64,000 nt of DNA from Mangrovihabitans endophyticus. Its GTDB lineage: Bacteria; Actinomycetota; Actinomycetes; Mycobacteriales; Micromonosporaceae. The position numbers and the translations under genes are program-made. The DNA lies in the NCBI RefSeq assembly GCF_014646155.1, contig NZ_BMMX01000013.1, positions 1 to 64,000 of the forward strand, in the 5' to 3' direction. The notes below the pieces were generated by a model. That model was given only the letters and a program-made list of their open reading frames with translations, was not told where the DNA came from and did not search any database. Below, in pieces: positions 57,187-64,000 of this stretch. Each line of letters starts with the position of its first letter. Position 1 is the stretch's first letter.

Positions 57187-58803
57187 TCACCACTCGGACT
57201 TCTCGACGAGAGCCCATTCGTGGTCGTCGTTGTCCAGGCACGGGACGAGAGCCAGCCGGATGTCGGCACCTCCGTTACCCGGGCCGGGCACGTCAAGGCA
57301 CATGTCGGCGACCGTGTTCCGCAGCCAGTAATACGCGAATCCGTCCGAGGTCTGCTTCGGCTCCAAGCGGAAGTACTGGTTGTCCTGGTCGAAGCAGCCC
57401 GTCTCGTCGAGTTCGGTACCGGAGGCCACCGCCTCTCGCGTGGGCGGGTCGATGCAGAAGCCGTCGTCGGCGTTGCGGATCCAGTACAACTGGAACCCCT
57501 CGTCATCGGCGGCGCGCGGTTCGAACGACCACTCCTGGTTGTCCTCGTATGTCTTGGCGCAGTGGGACTGGTTCACCGGCCCGTCCCGGTCGCCGGCGCC
57601 GCGGCCCGGCACGTCCACGCACATCTTGGTGGCGAAGTTGAGCAGGAAGTAGGGGCCATAGCTGCTTCCCGACGCGTCGTCCGCCTTGACTGCCGGCTGG
57701 TTGTCCCGTTCCGGAGGGGCGGGTTCGGCATTCTCCGTCGTCGCTGCCGGTTCGGGCTCGGGTTCGGCCGGCGCGGCGGGGGAGGAGGTCGCGGACGCCT
57801 TCGGCGCCTGCAGCCGCTCGTCCTTCGCGTATTCGGCCTCCGCCTTGGTCACGGCGTCGGCCAGCGTGACGACCGACGCCGCCTCGTCGCCTTGGGCGAA
57901 CGCGGCCAGGGCCGACGCGTATTGGCCGCCGGTGTGTTCGATGAGTTCGCACATCGCGCGACCCAACGCTCGGATCGCCACCGACGGATCCCACGGAGAC
58001 TTGCCCTCGGCCGATTTCACGGTGGCCTTCCAAACCTTCGGTGTGAACTGCGCGATGCCCTGCTCACCGGCCGGACCGAGTCTGTCCGGGTCGAAGCCGC
58101 TGGTCACCATCAACTGCGCCGCGACCCGGGCCGGCGGCATGTCGGTGCAGACCTTTCCGGCCGCGGCGACATCCGTCACGTACGCGTCCGGCACGGGCCG
58201 CACGACGCCGGGTTCGCCTGCGGGGCGAGATGCGGGCGCGTCGCCGCTCAGCGTCGGCTGCAGGGCGTACCAGTTCGCGTATCGCGCGACGGTGTCCACG
58301 TATTCCTTGGCCTCATCGGGAATGCGGTTGGCCGCGACCACCTTGTCCATGCCGGTCCGGTACGCCGCGAGCGCGACACGCCACGGGCCTTCTTTGACAC
58401 GTACGGCGCGGGCCTGTCCGATGAGCCCACACATCAGATGGGCCAGAGCGGTGACGGCGGCTTCGCGATCGGTCGGCTTGGCATCGGGCCATGGCGCGTT
58501 CTGCTGCCACTGCACCGGGGTCAGCGCCGCCACCCCCGAGGCGCCGGCGCCGCGCATCTCGGCCACCGGCTGATTGCCGAAGTGCGAGGCGACCATGACC
58601 TGCCCGGCGAGCCGCGCCGGGGTGAGTGCGGGGCAGGCCGCCGCCGCGCCGTCGAGAATCCGCACGTCCTCGCCGGAGAGCTGGCTCCCCTGCAACGGCT
58701 CGGCGGCCTGGGCTGCCTGCCGCGCCACGAAACCGCCGGCGCCGGTCAGGACGGCAAGGGCCAGGGCGGTGCCCAGCGCCACCGGACGACTCAATCTCGG
58801 CAT
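57187..58803 (-). CDS. Secreted tandem transglycosylase-like protein with ricin-type lectin domain
   Basis: A 538-residue secreted protein. After a signal peptide, two related lytic-transglycosylase-like modules occupy about residues 45-175 and 215-330: GASGVAALTPVQW in the first and GEQGIAQFTPKVW in the second, each followed by a conserved MCxLI helix. A Pro/Glu/Ala linker (335-385) joins a beta-trefoil RICIN-type lectin (about 395-538) with CVDVPG/CLDVPG and QEW/HEW repeats. It may open or bind the cell wall for the secretion machine. ATG at 58803 or GTG at 58809 are both possible starts. Confidence 0.8.
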   Translation of the reverse strand: MPRLSRPVALGTALALAVLTGAGGFVARQAAQAAEPLQGSQLSGEDVRILDGAAAACPALTPARLAGQVMVASHFGNQPVAEMRGAGASGVAALTPVQWQQNAPWPDAKPTDREAAVTALAHLMCGLIGQARAVRVKEGPWRVALAAYRTGMDKVVAANRIPDEAKEYVDTVARYANWYALQPTLSGDAPASRPAGEPGVVRPVPDAYVTDVAAAGKVCTDMPPARVAAQLMVTSGFDPDRLGPAGEQGIAQFTPKVWKATVKSAEGKSPWDPSVAIRALGRAMCELIEHTGGQYASALAAFAQGDEAASVVTLADAVTKAEAEYAKDERLQAPKASATSSPAAPAEPEPEPAATTENAEPAPPERDNQPAVKADDASGSSYGPYFLLNFATKMCVDVPGRGAGDRDGPVNQSHCAKTYEDNQEWSFEPRAADDEGFQLYWIRNADDGFCIDPPTREAVASGTELDETGCFDQDNQYFRLEPKQTSDGFAYYWLRNTVADMCLDVPGPGNGGADIRLALVPCLDNDDHEWALVEKSEW

Positions 58804-58811
58804 CCGCACGG

Positions 58812-59489
58812 TCAGGCCCGCGTTTCCGTCGTCGGGGGCTCGGCGCCGACCGGGGACATGTGCGCGAGCACCTCGTCCTCGGTGGGAATGTCGTCGCGGT
58901 TGCCCCAGCGCAGTGTGCCGACGATCGCGTCGAAGACCAGGACGACCGCTTGCACGGCGTCCGCCTCGACGTCGCCGTCGCTGAGCACCGTGAAGGTCAG
59001 CAGCCCCCACACCCCGGAAACCTCGGGGTGGGCGACGTAGTAGCTGACCCGCAGCGAAGGGGACGTACGCCGGAGGGCGGCGCTGTCCACGACCGCCGCG
59101 ACGCGGGCCGCCGGCGCGCCGGCGATCTCCAGAGACGTCCCGTTCTCTCCGGCGTCGGCGAGGATCGAGCCCAGAACGGTCTCCGTGGTGACGTTGTCGT
59201 CGCCGCCCTCCAGCACCGACATGACCATCGAGCCGGGTAGCCGGACACCGTTGAATTCCCGCAGCGGCAGCAGCACCGCCCGGGCGCCGTTGCGGGCGGC
59301 CTCGTCGGTCGCTTCGGTGAGTTCCTTGCGCAGAATGCGCCGCCACGGACCGGCCTTGTCGCGGGGCAGGGAATCGGGCAGGTGATGCCGGACGATGTCG
59401 TCGATGATCCGTTTCCGGACCCGCGCGAACTCCGGCGTCGTCGGAATGTTTGCCCATCCCTCAGGCACCACCACATTGAAATCGATCAT
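58812..59489 (-). CDS. Unknown protein in type VII secretion operon
   Basis: A 225-residue protein with no signal peptide or membrane segment. It ends in an Asp/Glu-rich tail. Its C-terminal half (ARVAAVVDSA...LRVSYYVAHP...LLTFTV...AVVLVFDAIVGTL) has the same spacing of motifs as the protein encoded just upstream (59486-60244), hinting that both share a fold. Its ATG overlaps the upstream stop. No known family recognised; a chaperone or adaptor role, like EspG, is one possibility but is speculative. Confidence 0.72.
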   Translation of the reverse strand: MIDFNVVVPEGWANIPTTPEFARVRKRIIDDIVRHHLPDSLPRDKAGPWRRILRKELTEATDEAARNGARAVLLPLREFNGVRLPGSMVMSVLEGGDDNVTTETVLGSILADAGENGTSLEIAGAPAARVAAVVDSAALRRTSPSLRVSYYVAHPEVSGVWGLLTFTVLSDGDVEADAVQAVVLVFDAIVGTLRWGNRDDIPTEDEVLAHMSPVGAEPPTTETRA

Positions 59490-60244
59490 GACGGGCTCCG
59501 CTCGGTGGCGAACTGCATCGGGGCCGGCCCGCCGTCCGGCTGGTCGGCGGCATCCGCGGCGATCATGTGCATCAGCGTTTCCACCCCGGAACCGATCACC
59601 GCCATCTGGTCCAGGCCGAAGACACGTGTCCGCAGCAGGACGTCCACATCGGGGACCGGTCCCGCGCCGGTCCCCGGCACTTCCAGGCGAAGGGCCGCAT
59701 CCACCCGGCCGTACGTCCCCTCACGCGCGGATTGGGCCAGCGCGAAAACCCGCAGCCCGTCGCCGTGATCGGTGGTCACGTAGTCGACCGTCGGTTCCCG
59801 GACGTCCTCGGCGAGGCCGTCGACGCCGACCTCGGCCATCAGGTAGGCCGGGTCGTCGGCACGAGGTCGGCAGAACTCGGCCAGCACGAGCACGGGCATC
59901 CAGCGCAGGTCACCGCGGAGGAACCCGGCGCCCCAGAAGAGCCGGGCGTGGGCGGGCATGTGGTCGGCGCGTGCCAGCAGGCTGTCCGTCACGGTCGGTC
60001 CCAGCTCGTCGATCGCGAACGGGAATTCCTCGTCGGCGTCGGCGGGCCAGGCGGCCCGGGCGGCGGCCACTTTGTCCCCCACCCACTCGTCGAGCAGGGC
60101 GGACACCTGTGCCTTCCACGCCGCCACTTCCGCAATGTCGCGCCCGGCGGCCGGAACGGCGTTCCAGAACCAGGACACGTCAATGGACGCGGCGCTGTCG
60201 TGGTCCCCGGCGGTCGCTCTGTCGATTCGCGGTACCGCCATCAT
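59486..60244 (-). CDS. Unknown protein in type VII secretion operon
   Basis: A 252-residue cytoplasmic-looking protein of unrecognised family. It has an ADADEEFPFAIDELG segment, aromatic N-terminus (WFWNAVPAAG) and a C-terminal half like that of the next gene. ATG at 60244 follows GGAGGGG and overlaps the upstream stop as ATGA. Likely needed for secretion substrate handling, by location only. Confidence 0.72.
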   Translation of the reverse strand: MMAVPRIDRATAGDHDSAASIDVSWFWNAVPAAGRDIAEVAAWKAQVSALLDEWVGDKVAAARAAWPADADEEFPFAIDELGPTVTDSLLARADHMPAHARLFWGAGFLRGDLRWMPVLVLAEFCRPRADDPAYLMAEVGVDGLAEDVREPTVDYVTTDHGDGLRVFALAQSAREGTYGRVDAALRLEVPGTGAGPVPDVDVLLRTRVFGLDQMAVIGSGVETLMHMIAADAADQPDGGPAPMQFATERSPS

Positions 60245-61473
60245 CCCCACCCCTCCTTCTGCTGGTGTCCCGCAAAGCCGAGACCCGCACCGAGGCTGAA
60301 GAGGATGTTGGGGATCATCCAGGCCAGCCAGACGCCGTCCGCGAGGCTGGCCGATCTGCCGAGGAGTTGAGCGGACTCGGCGAAGAAGTTCCTGCCGATC
60401 GTGCCCTCCCACCACAATCGGGCGAACTTTCCGAAATCACGAGTCTTAAAAAGGTCCTTCCACATGTCCCAGCCCGCCCAGAAGTTCTTCCCGTCCGAGG
60501 CGAAGAAGCCTGGCCTGGCGGCGGGAAATATCTTTCCGGTGCTGCCGAGTCCCTTGAAGAAACCGGGATTTTTGAGCACCTGAAAAACCCCCTTGACGGA
60601 TTCGAAGATCTTGGAGCCGAACTTGGCGAACGCCAGCCCGGCTCCGCCGAGAGCGAGTCCGACAACGCCGAGGATGACGTCTTCTACTCCAGCCTCTCCG
60701 GCGGCGTAGAGGACGCTGTCCGCTATCAGCGCGATCCCGCCCGCGATTAACCCGCCGATCACCAGCACGTTGAGCCCCGGGATGAGCAGGGCGAGCCCGG
60801 TGATGACCATCGCGAGGGCTCCGAAGATCCCGCTGATCCACTCGAACGCCTCATGCATCCGGTCCTTCCAACCGTCGCTCAAGCCGTCCTTGTACTGCTT
60901 GCAGTTGACCGCGTCACCGAACCGCTTGCCGGCCACATCCAACGCGTCCAGCGCCGCGGTCAGGCGATTCTTCGCCTGGTTGACCTGCGATTGCGCTTCG
61001 TCCTGCGCGCGTTGCCTGTCGGCGGCCTTCTGCTGTTCCTCGGGCGTGATCGTGCCATCCGGGTCCGGGACCGGTCCCGGCATGCTGTTGGCGCGCGTGA
61101 CGGCGTGCACCGCCTCCGTGCGATCGTCCAGCGCGGCGGCGACCTCGGTCTGGGCGTGTTCCAGGTCGGGCTCGTACTTGGCGATCTCGGTGGCGACATC
61201 CTCGTATCGCACGGCGGCCTTGGCCAGGTCGTCGCGGATCTCGCCGGCCTTCTCCTTGAGCGGGCCGACGTATTCGCCGCGTAGGCCCTCGCTGCCGCCG
61301 TCGACGATCATGGCGAGTTTGGTGAGCGCGTCGTCCAGGGTGGTGGCGATGCCCGCATATCGCCGTTGCGCCGCGCCGATATCCGCGAGGTCGGCCCGGT
61401 ACAGCGTCGAAAGCCGGTTCTTCTCGGCGATGTCGGCGAAGTCGTAGTCATCGAAGCCGAAATAGCCGATCAT
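60241..61473 (-). CDS. Coiled-coil plus hydrophobic-core protein, probable type VII secretion substrate
   Basis: A 410-residue protein. Residues 1-200 are mostly helical/coiled coil, comparable to LXG/WXG-type N-termini. Residues about 215-295 contain long Gly/Ala/Ile/Leu-rich hydrophobic helices (IFGALAMVITGLALLIPGLNVLVIGG), a membrane-inserting region. The remaining 110 residues are Phe/Trp/Gly-rich (FFKGLG, WAGWDMWKDLF). It could be a pore-forming effector or a structural partner. ATG at 61473 has GGAGAAAAA ahead and overlaps the stop of the WXG100-like gene. Confidence 0.74.
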   Translation of the reverse strand: MIGYFGFDDYDFADIAEKNRLSTLYRADLADIGAAQRRYAGIATTLDDALTKLAMIVDGGSEGLRGEYVGPLKEKAGEIRDDLAKAAVRYEDVATEIAKYEPDLEHAQTEVAAALDDRTEAVHAVTRANSMPGPVPDPDGTITPEEQQKAADRQRAQDEAQSQVNQAKNRLTAALDALDVAGKRFGDAVNCKQYKDGLSDGWKDRMHEAFEWISGIFGALAMVITGLALLIPGLNVLVIGGLIAGGIALIADSVLYAAGEAGVEDVILGVVGLALGGAGLAFAKFGSKIFESVKGVFQVLKNPGFFKGLGSTGKIFPAARPGFFASDGKNFWAGWDMWKDLFKTRDFGKFARLWWEGTIGRNFFAESAQLLGRSASLADGVWLAWMIPNILFSLGAGLGFAGHQQKEGWG

Positions 61474-61748
61474 TTTTTCTCCAAGCCCTTGACCATTTCG
61501 CTCTCCGCCTCGGACCAACTGTTCTCGGCAGAGCTGACTTGCCCCTGGAATTCCTTCATGGCTTCGATGATCTTTTTGCGGTGGAGTCGCCAGTTGAACG
61601 CGAAGTCACCCATCGAGAGGTTGGCGTTGAGCTGACCCCATCGACCCTTGTAGTCGTCCTGGAATTTGCTCGCATGATCGAATTCATCGATCAATATCGC
61701 CAGGTCATCGACCAGCGCGCCGAGGTCCTGCACCACGATGTCTGCCAT
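61470..61748 (-). CDS. WXG100-like small secretion protein
   Basis: A 92-residue protein, the size of ESAT-6/CFP-10 relatives. It is helical with a central turn around GRWGQLNANLSMGDF and a C-terminal helix (FQGQVSSAENSWSEAESEMVKGLEKK). The exact WxG is replaced by RWGQ, but length, position and helix-turn-helix layout fit the family. ATG at 61748 overlaps the EccC stop. Probably secreted alone or as a dimer with the following protein. Confidence 0.78.
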   Translation of the reverse strand: MADIVVQDLGALVDDLAILIDEFDHASKFQDDYKGRWGQLNANLSMGDFAFNWRLHRKKIIEAMKEFQGQVSSAENSWSEAESEMVKGLEKK

Positions 61749-64000
61749 CAACTCACCGTTCCTCTCGTCACCTGCGACGGCCCGGACCCGGTCTCGGGCA
61801 GGGGAATTTGGACGGTCTGCAATTCGCCGTCGCCGAGGTGCGCCCGGGCGATTCCGGGAACGACCCGGTCGCTCAGTGCGGCCCGGCTCAGGCGTACGCC
61901 GATCAAGTCGCCCGCGCTCAGCGCGGGCGGCGACAGCAGCGCGCCGCGGCGGTTCTTCTTCACGTCGACCTGCCAGCCGGAGAATCCCATCGCCACGGAG
62001 GCGACCTCCCCGGCGATGACGACCGCTCGCGCGTTCCCGGCCGCGCCGCGCACCAGTCGGCGCAGCCAGTCCTTGCACCGCACATCACGCCACGCCTCGG
62101 CGTCGTCCACCAGCAGAGCGACCGGACCGTCGCCCGGATCGATCAGGGCCGCGAACTCCTCCTCGGTGGGGTCGTCGCCGGTGACGACCCCGCGCACCCC
62201 GGCGCGGCCGGCGAGACCGAGCAGCGGCGTCCGGATCGGAGCCCCGATGACCAGCTCGGTGCCGGACCGCAGCAGCGACTCCGCCATCACCCACAGCGCG
62301 GTGCTGCGCCCGGACCGGGACGGCCCGGCGATCAGGAAGGTCGGCTGGTCGGCCAGCAGATCCGCGCCCATCGGCTCCAACTCGTCGCCCCCCACGCCGA
62401 GCAACGCCCACATCGGCCGCGGCTGCCCGACCTGCTCCCACGCCTGGTCGAAGGTCAACCGGCTGGGCAGGACCGCGATCCGGCCGGGCCGCTGGGCCTT
62501 CGGCACCGCAGCCTCGCGGTCGGTCAGGGTCGCGGCGAGTGCATGCATCGCGGCAACCTGCGCCGGCCCGGCCGGGTCGGCGGCCACCAGGTCGACCTGC
62601 ACTTCCACCGCGGTGACGGCGCGATACCCGCGGCCCGGCGGCATGCTCTCCGGGATTTTCCGCGGATTGAGCCCGGCGAGCGTGGCATCGGTGCGGTCGG
62701 AGAGGCGCAGCACCAGCTTGTCTTCGCACAGGGAGCTCATCCGGCCGCTCAGCAGGCCGTGGTCGCCCGTCACGATGAGGTGAATCCCGGCGCTGGCACC
62801 CTCCCGCATCAGGACATGCACGAGGTCGGTCAACGCCCCGCCGTCGTGCTCGCTGAGGGTGCCCAGGAAGCCCTCCCAGCGGTCCAGAAGCAACAGGATG
62901 TGCGGCAGGCGAGCGTCCGCTGAGACGGCCGCGCGCTGTTCGGAGAGGTCGGCGAAACCGCCGTCGCCGAGGACTCTCTGACGCTGCTGCAATTCCTCGT
63001 GCAGACGGCGCAACAGACGGCTGGCACGCTCCACATCGGTGCGTTGTGCGACCGCGCCGCAGTGCGGGAAGCGGGTGATCGGCAGAAGAGCTCCGTTGCC
63101 GCAGTCCAGTCCGTAGAGGTGCAGGTCGGCCACGCTCGTGGCGGCAGCCGCTGCGGTGGCTATCGTGCGTAGGGCCTGCGAGCGGCCGGACCGGGGAGCG
63201 CCGACGATGTGCAGGTGGCCGAACGCGGACAGGTCGATCGTCATCGGCACCTGCTGCTGAGTCGTCGGCAAGTCCTGTACCGCCCACGCGAACGAGGGCT
63301 CGCCTCGTGCATCGCGCAGCGGTTCGTCGGGCAGGTTCACCACCGACACCGTCGGCAACGCCGGCAGCCAGGGGCGGCGCTGTGCGGGCAGACCCAGCAT
63401 GTCGTTCGCCCGCCGGATGGCCGACACCAGCACCGACAGGTCGGTGGCCTCGTCGGTCTCGGCCGCGTTCCGGGGGCGTTGCGGCACCGGCCGGCCCAGG
63501 TCGGGCCACCGCACCGGGTGCAGGAACGGCGCTGCCACCGCCGTGGAGTCCCGCTGCGGCCGGCGACCGCCGACCCGGCCCGTTTGGAACGGGATGAGCG
63601 AACTGTGCCCGAGCCGGGCGTACGCGCGTCCGGGGTGGGACGACGAGATGCTCGCCGCCTCCCGGGCATCGATCACGTCGGCGCTCTCCCCGGCGTCGGT
63701 CACCCGCAACGCGACGCGCAAGTTCGTGTTGGCGCGGATCTCCGCGGACACCACGCCGCTCGGGCGTTGCGTGGCAAGCACCAGATGGATTCCCAGCGAT
63801 CGACCCCGCTGCGCGATGTTGACCAGGCCGGTGACGAAGTCCGGCAGTTCCCTGGCCATCGAGGCGAACTCGTCGATGACGATCAGCAGCCGCGGGACCG
63901 GGGCCGGCACCGGCCGCCGGGTCGCATAGTCGACGTAGTCCTCAAGGTCCTTGGCGCCGACCGCGGCGAGCAGGTGCTCCCGGTGGGTCAACTCCGCGCC
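61748..64000 (-). CDS. eccC: Type VII secretion FtsK/SpoIIIE ATPase EccC, C-terminal part
   Basis: The gene runs off the right edge; about 750 C-terminal codons are present. The visible part starts in the Walker B region of one ATPase domain (LLIVIDEFASMA) with ATQRPSG and continues with two further domains whose P-loops are degenerate (GAPRSGRSQA and GPSRSGRSTA; Arg replaces the Walker A Lys). This pattern, with an active first ATPase and weakened second and third, is typical of EccC. It drives export of WXG-type substrates. It heads a run of ATGA-coupled genes. Confidence 0.88.
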   Translation of the reverse strand, partial: GAELTHREHLLAAVGAKDLEDYVDYATRRPVPAPVPRLLIVIDEFASMARELPDFVTGLVNIAQRGRSLGIHLVLATQRPSGVVSAEIRANTNLRVALRVTDAGESADVIDAREAASISSSHPGRAYARLGHSSLIPFQTGRVGGRRPQRDSTAVAAPFLHPVRWPDLGRPVPQRPRNAAETDEATDLSVLVSAIRRANDMLGLPAQRRPWLPALPTVSVVNLPDEPLRDARGEPSFAWAVQDLPTTQQQVPMTIDLSAFGHLHIVGAPRSGRSQALRTIATAAAAATSVADLHLYGLDCGNGALLPITRFPHCGAVAQRTDVERASRLLRRLHEELQQRQRVLGDGGFADLSEQRAAVSADARLPHILLLLDRWEGFLGTLSEHDGGALTDLVHVLMREGASAGIHLIVTGDHGLLSGRMSSLCEDKLVLRLSDRTDATLAGLNPRKIPESMPPGRGYRAVTAVEVQVDLVAADPAGPAQVAAMHALAATLTDREAAVPKAQRPGRIAVLPSRLTFDQAWEQVGQPRPMWALLGVGGDELEPMGADLLADQPTFLIAGPSRSGRSTALWVMAESLLRSGTELVIGAPIRTPLLGLAGRAGVRGVVTGDDPTEEEFAALIDPGDGPVALLVDDAEAWRDVRCKDWLRRLVRGAAGNARAVVIAGEVASVAMGFSGWQVDVKKNRRGALLSPPALSAGDLIGVRLSRAALSDRVVPGIARAHLGDGELQTVQIPLPETGSGPSQVTRGTVS

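Overview
The window is a high-GC actinobacterial chromosome segment. GC-rich codon use, GTG starts, chains of ATGA/GTGA stop-start overlaps, an ESX-type (type VII) secretion operon, a SigB/F/G-like sigma factor, a modular polyketide synthase and many secreted carbohydrate enzymes all suggest a filamentous soil actinomycete, plausibly Micromonosporaceae. That family-level guess is inference. I saw no tRNA, rRNA, transposase or CRISPR array.

Layout. 0.1-1.7 kb: an XRE/MmyB regulator and a short-chain dehydrogenase. 2-12.7 kb: a ROK regulator translationally coupled to a sulfonate-type ABC importer and a cytoplasmic sulfatase, followed by a secreted GH43-like enzyme and a large secreted protein with discoidin domains. 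12.7-16.8 kb: CPA1 antiporter, glyA behind a ZTP (pfl) riboswitch, a 173-bp inverted-repeat element, and a phosphoesterase. 17-22.6 kb: a secreted discoidin/beta-helix protein with LacI-type operator candidates, then a ribose/fructose-type ABC importer. 22.7-28 kb: ahcY behind a probable SAH riboswitch, an EAL-HDOD protein, a membrane Ser/Thr kinase and an alternative sigma factor. 28-35.8 kb: beta-helix glycanase, two envelope proteins of unknown function, CE3-CBM2 esterase, a GT-C-like membrane glycosyltransferase and a GH13 enzyme.

36-41.5 kb: a coupled three-gene operon of a cysteine-rich radical SAM enzyme (MJ0619/tetraether-synthase-like by motif), a cysteine-containing methyltransferase and a disulfide-type flavoprotein. 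A decayed methyltransferase remnant and a NarK transporter follow. 42-48.4 kb: a small leaderless HTH gene, CopC, a SOD-like lipoprotein, FUSC protein, a second MmyB regulator divergent from an aldo/keto reductase, and a small membrane protein. 48.4-55.5 kb: one stand-alone polyketide synthase with order AMP-ligase/KS/AT/DH/KR/ACP/TE.

55.7-64 kb: the distal part of a type VII secretion operon on the minus strand, entering from the right edge: EccC (partial), WXG100-like protein, a larger coiled-coil/hydrophobic substrate-like protein, two unknown proteins that may be diverged paralogues, a tandem transglycosylase-like/ricin-lectin protein, and a mycosin homologue lacking all three catalytic residues. 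This operon and the radical SAM operon are the strongest candidates for undescribed biology. The two metabolite riboswitches (ZTP on glyA, SAH on ahcY) give independent control of one-carbon and methyl metabolism.
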